Part shown: positions 42,705-59,753 of the stretch, piece after piece
Layout: each line of letters opens with the position of its first letter
Position numbering within the stretch: position 1 is the stretch's first letter
NCBI GenBank assembly: GCA_002104945.1
Contig: MCFH01000042.1
Location: 124,001 to 188,000 of the forward strand
Source of the DNA: Piromyces finnis
Lineage: Eukaryota; Neocallimastigomycota; Neocallimastigomycetes; Neocallimastigales; Neocallimastigaceae
Direction of reading: 5' to 3'
Length of the DNA stretch: 64,000 nucleotides
Program-made: the position numbers and the translations under genes
The notes under the pieces: model-generated
Told to the model about the DNA's origin: nothing
The model's input: only the letters and a program-made list of their open reading frames with translations
The model's database searches: none

Positions 42705-43475
42705 TGTAATAATTATATTATATTTATTATATAATAATAATTATTAGCTTTAAATTAATAATATAAACTATTATTAAAATGTGAAAATAAAGGTAAAATT
42801 AGAAACTTAACTTAATGAGTTTATTATAAGAAATTATAATAAACGAAACCAAATGTATCAGAATTATTTTGTGTATTTAATAGTTTTTTTTTTTATATTT
42901 ATTTTATTACTTATTATTTTGTATAAAGTTATTTATTATAATTAATCTTATAATAATAACTCTTGATTTCTCAAATCGAACTCAAGAGTACTATTTATAT
43001 GTTTTATTCTATTAAATTAAAATTTCTAAGAACATTCTAATCTTAACAAGAATCTTTTTAGGAAAAGACTAGAAGAAAAACCTAAAAAGTTATTTGATTG
43101 ATATTCTAATCATACCAATCATCGTAATATTAAGTAAAACCGTTGATAACGGGTAAAACCTTAATATCCGATTTCCTATTACATACTAATATATAGTTGT
43201 ATAATATTATTAATGTAATTAGTATGTGTTTTATCTTTTATAATACAAGTATATATATAAATGAATGTATAAATACATAATTAAATAAATTAATTAATCT
43301 AATATAGCGAATGAATAATTATTAACTAAATAAATATTTACAATATTTAACTTAACAAATAACTATAATAATAAATAAATATATTAATATAATCTAATGG
43401 ATTAATGATTATTAACTAAATAAATTATTTGTAATGTTTAATACTAAGAATAAATAATAAGTATTTATTCTTACA
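42705..43475 (-). repeat. LTR E, 5' LTR
   Basis: 771 bp, opening TGTAATAATT and ending TTCTTACA on the plus strand. Matches 30209-30257 joined to 37775-38495 (770 bp). Confidence 0.95.
42959..43167. other. Conserved multi-helix fold, element E copy
   Basis: Helix 1 ACTCTTGA (42959-42966) / TCAAGAGT (42982-42989). Helix 2 CTTTTTAGG (43054-43062) / CCTAAAAAG (43081-43089), whose 18-nt loop holds AAGACTAG (43065-43072), able to pair with CTAATCTT (43037-43044). Helix 3 TGATTG / CAATCA (43095-43100 / 43116-43121). Helix 4 ATATTAAG / CTTAATAT around CCGTT / AACGG. Confidence 0.7.
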
Positions 43476-43478
43476 CAA

Positions 43479-44239
43479 TGATACAAGATGAATAGAAAAA
43501 TATAATATTTTAAATATTTTATGAATAATATCTAATCCTTTTATAAATTGTATATCAATTACTAATGATAATAATAATTAAACTATATTAGTATAAATTA
43601 TTATGACGCAAATGTTACACATACATTAGAATAATTAGTTACACAAGAAAGGAAAAGATATAAAAAGAGAGTGTTAAAGCAGAAGATATGAAGAGAGAGA
43701 ACTTTTCATTTATAAATAATATTTGATATTTTAGTTTTAAGTATTAGTTTTATTTTATTTTATTTTTATATTAATAGTTTTAGTTTAAGTTAGTTTTAGG
43801 TTAATAATTACGTATTTAGTATTTATTATATTTCCTTCAGTTTAAATATTAGTTATAAAAGAAAAGAATATTTATTGTTTATTTTTACTATTTCAGAAAA
43901 GTTATATTTTATCATTAATAATACTTTCATCAACATATTTTTATATTTACACATTATATTTAACTATTTATATTTATTCAATAATAACTTTCGATCCTAT
44001 TAGTATTGAATGTTATTAATGTTATAATCATAATAATAATAATAATTAAATAAAGAATCTTTAAACCAAAATCTATTTAATTATATTATTATAAAATTTA
44101 TTATTTTTATTATTTATTTTTATCATTATAAAATAGAAATAAATACAATATTAACTAATATATTATTCATATATCATTCCCTATTGCTAACGTTCATAAT
44201 TATATTTTATTTATGGTGTTTTTGAAATATATTGCATCA
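43479..44239 (+). repeat. LTR D, 5' LTR of D1
   Basis: Opens TGATACAAGATGAATAG and ends ATATATTGCATCA. Confidence 0.95.
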
Positions 44240-44246
44240 TAAAATT

Positions 44247-44264
44247 TGGTGGAGAATCCGGGCG
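44247..44264 (+). promoter_or_regulatory. Primer-binding site of D1
   Basis: TGGTGGAGAATCCGGGCG lies 7 bases after the LTR. Its complement ends ...TCTCCACCA, as expected for a tRNA 3' end with CCA. The D2 leader has the nearly identical TGGTGAAGAATCCGGGCG. Confidence 0.85.
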
Positions 44265-44495
44265 TAGCAATATTGAATAATATGAAACATTAATAGTATT
44301 ATTTCTATTCTAATTATATTTATTTTTTTTTTTTATTATTTTTAATTAAAATAAGTTCTTTTATATAAATAAAACTTTCTACTATAAAACTATTAAATAT
44401 ACACAAATATTATATATATATATATAAAATTATTATAACAATAATATATAAGAAGTTATTATATAAATTTATTTTAAAATAAATAAATAATTAAA

Positions 44496-45946
44496 ATGTT
44501 TGACGCCACTAAAGTAAAAAGAGACCTTCCATACCTCTGCGATTATGGAAAGGATATTGATTCCTGGATGGAGGATTTTATAAGTGTCATGGAGATCCAT
44601 GATATACAAGAGCCCTCTAGAATATTTGTGTGGTTAAAAGTTGCCGTTGAAGCAGATATCAAGAATGTTTTGAAATCTTTATGTACCTCTCATAATAATG
44701 TTAAAAGGTATCCTACTTATAAAGAGGTACAATCTGCTATTGAAGATTATCTGGAAATAAAGCCAGGGGATAAATGTTCAGTATTAAAAACATTAAAAAT
44801 TAAACAAAACGAAACTATAAAAAGCTTCAACTATAAATACTTAACTCTTTACCACCGCTTGGAAAGAGATTTTATGAAAATTATTTCTGTGGATGACTAT
44901 TTAAACTCTATTAAGAAAAGAGTTTATCCACACTCCCAAGTTATATTAGCCGAATGTGAAACATTATCTGAAGCTTTTAAAGTTGCTGAAAAGGCTGAGA
45001 AAGCCGAAAGAAGAACCATAGAAAGTACTGAAACTAACAATATTTCTATGGTATACCAAAATACAAAAAATACTCGAAATGTTTTGTTAGACCATCCGTT
45101 ATATAGAGGATTAGTAGATGATGATAATGTTAATATTAACCATAGCAATTTTAATAACTCTTATTCAAATTATGTACAAGAAAAGCCTATCGGAAGATCC
45201 TATCCAGGTATCCCAAGAAATTATGAAAATGTGTATTTTAATAATAGTAACTTCCGGAGTATCAGATGTTACTATTGCAAGCAAATGGGACATAAAGCTA
45301 GTGAATGCCCAAATAAAAGAGAAAGAAATAATTTCAATAATTTCAATAATTTTAATCAATTTAATAATCAAAGAAATTCTTATAACAGATATGGAAATTT
45401 ATATAATAATAATGATAACAATAATTACAACAATAATAGTTATTTAAATGGATTTAATACTAATACTAATAACAACAACCAAAAGGATAATAGAAACATT
45501 AATGAAAATAATTATATGGATTATCATCATAAAAATAACTATAATAATATGAATAACAATTATTATATGTACACCAATAATGATTATAAGAAAGGTAATT
45601 TTAATCCAAATGGAAATTACAATTATAATGAAAGTAATAATATTAATAGCTACAATAATTATAATAATACTATTGGATATAATGGATATAATAATAATGG
45701 TTTTAATAGTTATAATAAAAACAACACAATGAATAATAATACATTTAATAACGTCAGTAATGTTAATAAGAATAATATGAGGAACAACATTAATGATAGT
45801 GATAACAGGAACAATATTAATAATAATTACCCTAATCAATTAAATAATCAATATTATAATAATTATTATAATAAGACCTTACCAGAAAATAATTACAATA
45901 AAGCAACCAAAATAAATTTAAACAATCCATCTGAATCAAATAATTT

Positions 45947-45953
<7 letters not shown>
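44496..45953 (+). CDS. gag: Gag with CCHC knuckle and Asn-rich tail (element D1)
   Basis: A 485-residue Gag starts at the ATG at 44496 (MFDATKVKRDLPYLC). Residues 1-170 are the capsid region shared with D2 and D4 (DSWMEDFISVMEIHD, then ISVDDYLNSIK and LSEAFKVAEKAEK). A clean CCHC knuckle, CYYCKQMGHKASEC, is near residue 260. The C-terminal 200 residues are dominated by Asn with interspersed Tyr, a low-complexity tail that may promote assembly. The stop TAG (45951-45953) directly follows T TTA AAC, the slippery site for entry into pol. Gag forms the virus-like particle and packages RNA. Confidence 0.93.
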
Positions 45954-51268
<5,315 letters not shown>

Positions 51269-51306
51269 TGAAAAATACGACGACTTCAAGGGACGAAGTC
51301 TTATTT

Positions 51307-51321
51307 AAAGTGGGGGCCTCC
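51307..51321 (+). promoter_or_regulatory. Polypurine tract of D1
   Basis: AAAGTGGGGGCCTCC abuts the 3' LTR. The run of Gs is the likely plus-strand primer; the trailing pyrimidines are unusual. Confidence 0.7.
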
Positions 51322-52082
51322 TGATACAAGATGAATAGAAAAATATAATATTTTAAATATTTTATGAATAATATCTAATCCTTTTATAAATTGTATATCA
51401 ATTACTAATGATAATAATAATTAAACTATATTAGTATAAATTATTATGACGCAAATGTTACACATACATTAGAATAATTAGTTACACAAGAAAGGAAAAG
51501 ATATAAAAAGAGAGTGTTAAAGCAGAAGATATGAAGAGAGAGAACTTTTCATTTATAAATAATATTTGATATTTTAGTTTTAAGTATTAGTTTTATTTTA
51601 TTTTATTTTTATATTAATAGTTTTAGTTTAAGTTAGTTTTAGGTTAATAATTACGTATTTAGTATTTATTATATTTCCTTCAGTTTAAATATTAGTTATA
51701 AAAGAAAAGAATATTTATTGTTTATTTTTACTATTTCAGAAAAGTTATATTTTATCATTAATAATACTTTCATCAACATATTTTTATATTTACACATTAT
51801 ATTTAACTATTTATATTTATTCAATAATAACTTTCGATCCTATTAGTATTGAATGTTATTAATGTTATAATCATAATAATAATAATAATTAAATAAAGAA
51901 TCTTTAAACCAAAATCTATTTAATTATATTATTATAAAATTTATTATTTTTATTATTTATTTTTATCATTATAAAATAGAAATAAATACAATATTAACTA
52001 ATATATTATTCATATATCATTCCCTATTGCTAACGTTCATAATTATATTTTATTTATGGTGTTTTTGAAATATATTGCATCA
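51322..52082 (+). repeat. LTR D, 3' LTR of D1
   Basis: 761 bp, collinear with 43479-44239. Confidence 0.95.
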
Positions 52083-52137
52083 ACAATTTTGGTGAAAAGG
52101 TACAAAACCTTTATACGTTACAACCGTATTCAACTCT
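52083..52137 (-). other. Sequence between D1 and solo LTR C, possibly the end of D2 pol
   Basis: With the LTR C removed and one ACTCT kept, the minus strand reads on from D2 pol (VVKKELNTVVTYKGF). After NTV similarity to D1 is lost. On the plus strand the text ttttggtgaaaagg resembles the D primer-site region, so its origin is ambiguous. Confidence 0.4.
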
Positions 52138-54006
52138 TGTGAAGATATTAACTGGATTTAAAACAAATTCAGATAATATCTATAATTAATTAAACATAAT
52201 AATTATAATTAAATAATTTCAATAATTATTTTAAAACACTTTTAAAAGTCACCTTTTAAATTTTGATTCAGTGAAAGGGTTATGATTTCAAAAATTTAAT
52301 ATCAATAAACTATAACCCTTAACCAAAAATAAGCAAGTACGAAATAAGGTGTAACTCGCCAAAAACGATCGCTACGGCTGTAAGTGCTACGGTGATGAAA
52401 CTAGGTTTATTGGAAAGCTTAGGAAGAAAGCTACAATTTGGTACAATCGCGGTCCTTCTAACTGATCATTTAAGGAAGTTATGATCATTTAAAGATTTTA
52501 TTAGGTAAATTAAAATCAATATGATATCAAGTATGGATCATAAATATTTCTTATGACTTGATGAAATTAAAAATATATCAATAGGAATTTTAGTTATATT
52601 AATTTAATTAATGATAACGATTGTGTAAAAGTATAAAATTTAAAACAGATTATAAAATTTTTTACAATAAAACAAAAACACAATAAAATAAAAAATTAAA
52701 AACAAAAACAAAATTTATTTATATTCTTTTTTCTTTTTTATTAGTTCTTATTTAGTTATTAACTAAATTATAGTCAATAACAATTACATCGTTTAACTAT
52801 GAAATTTTACATGTATTTATATTTTTTACAAATTATATTTTAATATACTATTCTATTTAATTATACATATATTCAATATAAAATAAACAAAACTAATTTA
52901 ATACTAATTTAATTAAATAATAAAATAATAAAACTAAACTAAAACTAATTAAATACACTTTTGATTCAATTTGAGTAAACTACAAATTGAATACAGTCCA
53001 TGTATTACCTATATATTAATTAAATATTAATAATACTATTTATTATATATTTACTATTAAAAAATACTAATTTAAAACTACGCTAAAGTTATTAAACTAT
53101 TTTTAATTAAATAAGAACTTTTTAAGATTTAATTTGAATACTTAAAATATTTAAATTTAATTATCCATTAATTTAAATATTTATCCAAATTTCATTTCCA
53201 ACTTTGATATTTTAAAATTAATCTTTATTTAATTATTCCTTAAAATTTATACAGTAAATTTTATAAATAATTTTTCATTAAAATATAAAAATTATTATTT
53301 AATAATTATTAATTAATTATTAAATAATTTAAAGATATATATTATATCTTTACAGATTGTTACTAAAAATAGAACTAGACCCATTTAGGTGTAACAGTTA
53401 ACACCTATAAATTAAATAATCTTAATTATTATAAAATAGGTTAACGGCAAGTTTTATTAGAAATAATTTTGAAAATAATAATTATTTAATTATAACAAAT
53501 ATGTTATGGTAATATCAATTAATAATGATGAATTATTAATTGAATAGTTTTTATAATTACTAATTAGGATCAACTGTTTAAATGATTAATCATATGTTTA
53601 TTTTATTTTATGTCATGACAAACAAACAAACAAACAAACAATCTTATTACTTATTTAATTATATTACTAATATATTACATGTAATACTTTATTCTTATTA
53701 ATATCAATTTAATAATCTGAACAAAGAATATAAAAGAGAATGAATTGAATTCGATTTTAATTCTTTGTAAAGATTATAGTTATAATCTTAATTATATAGT
53801 TACTTATAATATCATTTATATTATTATTATTAAATAAATAAAAAATTTATAAAAAAGTTATTTTAAAGTAAATATAAATTTTTCATTTTTCATTTGGGAG
53901 TTTAAGGTGTTATTTTATAATTAAATTTAATTTCTTAAAAAACATTTTTACTATATAATTAATAACATTCTGACCTGGCCGCATAACCAAACCCAAAAAC
54001 TTAACA
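52138..54006 (+). repeat. Solo LTR C in D2 pol, interrupted by a solo LTR A
   Basis: Opens TGTGAAGATATTAACTGG and ends CCCAAAAACTTAACA, with exact ACTCT on both sides (52133-52137 and 54007-54011). Relative to the other LTR C copies it has 15 extra bases near 52377, a small duplication around gctacgg. Confidence 0.95.
52624..53354 (-). repeat. Solo LTR A inside solo LTR C
   Basis: Opens TGTAAAAGTATAAAAT and ends ATATCTTTACA, bounded by exact GATTG (52619-52623 and 53355-53359). Confidence 0.95.
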
Positions 54007-54011
54007 ACTCT

Positions 54012-56450
54012 TTCTTAACAACACGCAATGGTCCGGTAAAGTATGGATCTAACTTTCTCCTATTGAATAACTTTATTAAAACTAAGTCCCCAGGTTTGTA
54101 ATTACTTTTCATTCTTTTAATTTGTTTGCGGCGATCTTCCCATAATTTATTCGCTGTTTCTATATTATTTATGGCTTCACGAATCCATTTATCGTGTGTG
54201 ATAAACTTGCGAAGCCAATATTCTTCATCTGATTCTTGTTCATTTCGTTTTTCTATATTGATTGATAATTCAAAAGGTTGTAAGTCTCTTCTACCATAAA
54301 GTAGTTCAAAACTACTATATTTAGTAACTTCATTCTTGCATGTTCTTAAATCCCAAAGAGCACTATAAAGTGTTTCATCCCAGTCGTCCGTATTTTCTCC
54401 TAATAGACGTAGATATTTCCCAATTTCTCTATTTCTATTTTCAACTTCACCGTTAGAAGCTGGGTGGTAAGTAGTAATGTATTGCACGTAAACATCATGA
54501 AGATACAAAAAAGCCTTTGTTTTGTCCGAAGTAAATTGAGGTCCATTATCCGTCACTAGAATTTCCGGAACTCCATGTCTAGCAAATACCCTTTTTAAGA
54601 AATTTATTACATCTTCCGACTCTGTAGAAGTTAATGGTTCAGCTTCTACCCACTTTGTTAAATAGTCTACTAATACAATTATATATTTATTATTATTTTT
54701 TGTTCTAGGAAGAAGCCCGATCAAATCTAAACCAACTCTGGAAAAAGGATATCCAGGAGGAGTAGCTATATCTTCTGAATTTTTATTTAATGTTTGTGGT
54801 CGACGTGTTTGACAACGGTAACAACATTTAATATAATTTATTACATCTTCTTTCATATGCTTCCAATAATAATATCTTTTTAACCTGTTATAGGTTTTGA
54901 AAGTACCTTCGTGACCAATATTATGCGCCTTCTCTATCAACAGAACTTGGGACTCTATATCCTCAATGATTTTCCTGAGATTTTCACCTTGCTCGTAATA
55001 TTTAATACCATCAATGTTAATTATTTTTTTATTGATATATTCCTCCATAAAATTATTAATATTTTGATTATTATTTCTATTATTATTGCATATAATATTA
55101 ACCACTTCATTACAATCCACATTATCTTCTGTATGTTCCAACTGTGACTTTGACTTTAATCTAGACAAAGCATCCGCAATAACATTTCTCTTCCCCTCTT
55201 CAAATCGAACTTCCACGTTAAGAATAGACAGTTCCATAACCCACTTGAGGTGGCGACTATTGGTAGGTTCCCTATTTCCGAAGATACCAACAAGAGGCTT
55301 ATGGTCCGTGATGACTGTGATAACCATTGAATTTCCAATAATAAATGGTTTGAATTTCTTCACGCAATGAAACACGGCTTTACCCTCTAAGTCCGTTATG
55401 CTGTAATTATTTTCCGCAGAAGATAAAGATCTACTTTCAAAATAAATTGGAACCTCGGTCTTACCATCTATACATTGTAATAAGACACCACCTAAACCAT
55501 CTCGGGAAGCATCGGTTCTAATGATAAATGGCTTAGAATAATCCGGAGTGGATAAAATAGGAGCCGAGATTAATCTACCTTTAAGATCTTCAAATGCTGA
55601 ATTACATTCTTCAGTCCAAACAAAAGGAACGTCTTTCTTCAAAAGGTTAAATAAAGGTTTTGCTATTTGAGCAAAGTTTTTAATAAATTTCCTATAGTAA
55701 CCTATGGCTCCCAGGAAAGATTTAACTTGAGTTACATTCTTTGGTGGTATCCAGTTAGAAATCACACTAATTTTACTAGGAATTGGAGAAATACCATTTA
55801 TGGTAAGTATACGACCTAATAATTCTACTTCAGTTTTAAAAAATGAACACTTCTCAATATTAATTCTTAAATTGTTATCTTTTAATATTTTAAATACTTT
55901 GGATAAGTCTTCTACATGGGATTCCATTGATTCAGAAAATACAATAAGATCATCAATATAGATAAACATGCAAGTGCCAATTAAATCAAAAAAAATCCTG
56001 TTCATTTCTCTTTGAAATGTAGCAGGGGCATTGCATAATCCAAAGGGCATCACCTTAAAATTGTAATTACCAAACATGGTAGTAAACGTAGTTTTTTCTC
56101 TATCATTCGGATGCATTGGGATTTGGTGATATCCAGAAAAAAGATCCAATGTAGTAAGTATTTTAGAATTTCTATTAATAAAATAAAAAATATCATCTAT
56201 CAATGGTAACGCGTAGGAATCTTTAATGGTAACATTATTTAAACGGCGATAGTCTACACACATGCGCCATTTATTATTCTTCTTAGGAACTAATACCACT
56301 GGCGACGACCAAGTAGAACTAGACGGTTCTATAAGCTTATTATTAATAAGCTTAGTTAATTCACTCTTCAAGGCTTCCGTTTGAGATTTTGATAACCTAT
56401 AAGCCCTCTGTTTAATTGGAAGTACATCCGGCTTCAATTCAATTTTATGA
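54012..56450 (-). pseudogene. D2 pol: reverse transcriptase, RNase H, integrase
   Basis: The frame runs from the LTR A junction (MKPDVLPIKQRAYRLSK) to the LTR C junction, where translation passes into LTR sequence and stops at 53951. Reverse transcriptase has FGLCNAPATFQREM and FIYIDDLIVFS. RNase H has RTDASRDGLGG, ITDHKPLVG and IADALSRL. Integrase has HNIGHEGTFKT to CCYRCQTR, then DLIGLLP, VTDNGPQFTSD and GEVENRN. It aligns along its length with D1 but lacks the 42-Asn insert (only a short Asn stretch lies between RNase H and integrase). The coding segment itself is open; the protein is broken by the insertions at both ends. Confidence 0.9.
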
Positions 56451-56455
56451 GGTAG

Positions 56456-57178
56456 TGTAAAGATATAAAGTATATCTTTAAATTATTTAATAATTAATTA
56501 ATAATTATTGAATAATAATTTTGATATTTTAATGAAAAATTGTTTATAAAATTTATTGTATAAATTTTATGGAATAATTAAATAAAGATTAATTTTAAAA
56601 TATCAAAGTTAGAAATGGAATTTGGATATATATTTAAATTAATGGATAATTAAATTTAAATATTTTAAATATTCAAATTAAATCTTAAAAATTTTTATTT
56701 AATTAAAATTAGTTTAATAACTTTAGCGTAGTTTGAAATTAGCATTTTTGATTATAAATATATAATAAATAGTATTATTAATATTTAATTAATATATAGG
56801 TAATACATGGACTGTATTCAATTTGCAGTTTACTCAAATTGAATCAAAAGTGTATTTAATTAGTTTTAGTTTAGTTTATTCATTTTATTATTTAATTAAA
56901 TTAGTATTAAATTAGTTTTGTTTATTTTATATTGAATATATGTATAATTAAATAGAATAGTGTATTAAAATAAAATTTACAAAAAATATAAATACATGTA
57001 AAATTTCTTGATTAAAACGATGTAATTGTTATTGACTATTATTTAGTTAATAACTAAATAAAATTAATAAAAAGAGATATTTTTAAATAGATTTTGTTTT
57101 TCTTGTTTCGTTTTATTTATTTCGTGTTTTATGTTTTATTGTAAAATTTTATAATCTGTTTTTTTATAAACTTTTACA
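56456..57178 (+). repeat. Solo LTR A in D2 pol
   Basis: Opens TGTAAAGATATAAAG and ends AACTTTTACA, bounded by exact GGTAG (56451-56455 and 57179-57183). Confidence 0.97.
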
Positions 57179-57183
57179 GGTAG

Positions 57184-57353
57184 CAATAGGGATTGACCTA
57201 AATCATCAGTACTGTTAGCAATAACATTTTCAAATTCTGTAAACAAATCAAGAACTAACCTTTTATTTTCTTTTGGTATAGTATTTATAATTTCATTAAT
57301 ATAATTCCTTTTCATAACTAAAGTATTGTTTGTTTTATCGTTATCATTATTGA
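57184..57353 (-). pseudogene. D2 pol segment between two solo LTRs
   Basis: The minus strand reads NDKTNNTLVMKRNYINEI, then LDLFTEFENVIANSTDDLGQ. This aligns with FSEYRDVVAIKTDDLGH just ahead of reverse transcriptase in D1. It joins 58111-59077 and 54012-56450 into one frame when the insertions are mentally removed. Confidence 0.85.
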
Positions 57354-57358
57354 CAGTC

Positions 57359-58110
57359 TGTAAAATATTAATCTTAAAACAGATTATATATTTAACAATA
57401 AAACAATTAAACACACGATAAAATAAAAATAGGAGTTTCTTTTTTTTTAAAAATTATCTTCTTTATTAATGGTTAGAAATAAAATAACAATTACATCGAT
57501 TCAATTGATAAAATTTACATGTATTTATATTTTTTCATAATTATATTCTAATATATTATTCTATTTAAATAAACATATATTTAATATAAAATAAACAAAA
57601 CTAATCTAATTAAATAATAAAATAATAAAACTAAACTAAAACTAATTCATTATACTTTTAATTTAATTTGAGTAAACTCAAAATTGAATAAAGCTCAGGT
57701 ATTATCTATAAATTAATTTAATATTATCAATACTATTCTTAATATATTTCCTATTGAAATATAAACACATCTATTTTTAAAACTCAGTTAAAATTATTAA
57801 ACTATTCTAAATTTAAATAAGAAAGTATATTATTATTAAACTATTCTAAAATTAAATAAAAAGTATTTAAAGTTATTATGAATATTTAAAATATTTGAAA
57901 TATTTAAATTTAATTAGGATTCTTTTGTTCCTTAAATTTAAATATTTATCTTTATTTAATTTTGACGGAATTATTATAAAATAATTTATTATTAAATTAT
58001 TCCATTGAATATTAAAAACTTCATAGTTAATTTTAATAAATATTAATTTATTATTTAATAATTAATAGTTAATTATTAAATAATCTAAAGATATATATTA
58101 TATCTTTACA
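57359..58110 (-). repeat. Solo LTR A2 in D2 pol
   Basis: Opens TGTAAAATATTAATC and ends ATATCTTTACA, bounded by exact CAGTC (57354-57358 and 58111-58115). It is collinear with LTR A but clearly diverged (for example tttgacggaattattataaa), a subfamily shared with 15952-16250. Confidence 0.95.
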
Positions 58111-59138
58111 CAGTCATAGTTAGCAAAATAGGATTCGAATCTTCAACAGGTTGGCTCATATTCTGAGTAACTACTGTGGGTTTAATATCATATAATAAAT
58201 CAGCCAATTTAAGGTAATTATTATTATTATCAATATAAAATAATGAATCAGTCACTAAATTTATATCAAATCTATTTCTTTTCAATGAATCAACACCAAT
58301 TAAAATATCAAATAAATCATCCTTATCAATAACCCTAAAGAAATCGGTAAAAGTTTTGTTTCCGATAGATATTTCCAACTCGTAAATATCCGTATCAATT
58401 GTTGAATTAGAATAGGCTTGAAAAATGGTTTCCGAAATTCTTCCGATAGCAGGTTTGTTAATATTATATTTGTTTAAAGCCGAGCGTGTAATTATATTCA
58501 CGCTAGCACAAGTGTCCAGAAAGATTTCACAATTAATATTTTCTACTTTACCTTGAAAATTTATTATTTTGTTTCTACTAATTACAGTCATTACATTGGT
58601 AATGGTCTTTTTAGGAGTTAATTTAAGCGCTTTTAAAAATTCCGTCCTAAACTTAGGGAATAGATCAAGAAGATAGGCTAATTTAGTCATAACCTCGGTG
58701 GATGCTACCTCTTTGACTAAGTCTTGAATATAATATTTTTCGAAGTCTTCCACAAGATTTATATGCCGCTCTTTAGATGTATCTTGTTCAGTAGATTTTT
58801 CTTGTTCTTTAGGTAAAGAATTTATATTCTTAATTTTCTCATTTATTTCTTTTAATTTTTCTCTTTTATTTTGTTTCTTAGCATTACTTATATTCTTTTC
58901 GGTAATAAAAGATGGATCCAGGTAATTTAATTTTTCTGTTTTATTCTTTTTCTTATTATTCTTTAATATTTTTATATTCTTATTCGGAGTAACATCTTCC
59001 TTTTTCTTATCCTTTTCATTAGGTATATTCGACTCCGATGATTCAGATATAGATCCCATGTTTTCTTCCATCAACATTTCTTCATCTGTAGGGTCATTTT
59101 CAGGTAATAAATCTTCATCATTTTTATTATTTTTATCA
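58111..59138 (-). pseudogene. D2 pol linker and protease
   Basis: A Lys/Glu-rich linker (LNYLDPSFITEKNISNAKK, as in D1 LNYLDLSVINKPNISNAKK) leads to a helical segment and the protease EIFLDTCASVNIITRSAL. As in D1 the third residue of the Asp-Thr/Ser-Gly triad is Cys. It ends at the CAGTC duplication of LTR A2. A one-base shift in an A run near 59138 separates it from the upstream linker. Confidence 0.85.
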
Positions 59139-59556
59139 TTTTTGGATATTTATTTTATTAAAGTTATTATAATCGGTAGTATTAGAATTACCAGTTACTT
59201 GTTCATTTTCATTCATATTAGGAAACTTCAACTCAGGTAACTTACTATTATGTAACATGGCATCTGTTATAATTGGCTTTGGATTATCCTTTAACTTTGG
59301 TTTATGAGTGGCATCAGTATAAGGCAAATTTTTATTTTTTTCTTTTCCTTTACGTACAGCTACCATTAAATTAGAAGGATCATCATTATCTTGATTTATA
59401 TTATAAGAAATTTTATCCTTTATTGAATTCACCTTTGGTATATACACATCCTTATTATTACTTAATAAAGAATCATCCACATTGAAATTATTATCATTAT
59501 TATCATTATCATTGTTATTGTTAGTATTGTTATTATTACTATTACTATTACTATTA

Positions 59557-59587
<31 letters not shown>

Positions 59588-59752
59588 TATTATTATAATT
59601 TCTATTAGTGTTTATTTTATTATAAACGTTATTATCATTGTTATTAGTAACAAGGGTCATTAAGTTATTATTATTATTATTTATATTTTGTTTATTATTA
59701 TTTAAATTGGTTTGATTAATGGAAGTTGTCCTTCTTCCACTAATTAGTTTAA
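59136..59752 (-). pseudogene. D2 pol N-terminal Asn-rich linker
   Basis: From the slippery site the -1 frame reads FKLISGRRTTSINQT, the same opening as D1 pol, then an Asn/Asp-rich tract and NSIKDKISYN. It stops at 59136 because of the A-run shift. Confidence 0.8.
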
Positions 59753-59753
59753 A
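59720..59753 (-). promoter_or_regulatory. D2 -1 frameshift signal (TTTAAAC plus hairpin)
   Basis: On the minus strand TTTAAAC (59753-59747) is in phase and followed directly by the gag stop TAA. After 7 nt comes TGGAAG (59739-59734), the 8-nt loop aaggacaa and CTTCCA (59725-59720). Confidence 0.85.

Larger units (their letters stand above)
30209..43475 (-). mobile_element. Element E: full-length Ty3/gypsy retrotransposon with element C nested in its 3' LTR
   Basis: The right LTR (42705-43475) and the left LTR (30209-30257 plus 37775-38495, joined across element C) flank one long gag-pol frame. CAATG at 30204-30208 and 43476-43480 is the target duplication. The second copy overlaps the first two bases of the D1 5' LTR, so E inserted into an existing D1. 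Confidence 0.95.
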
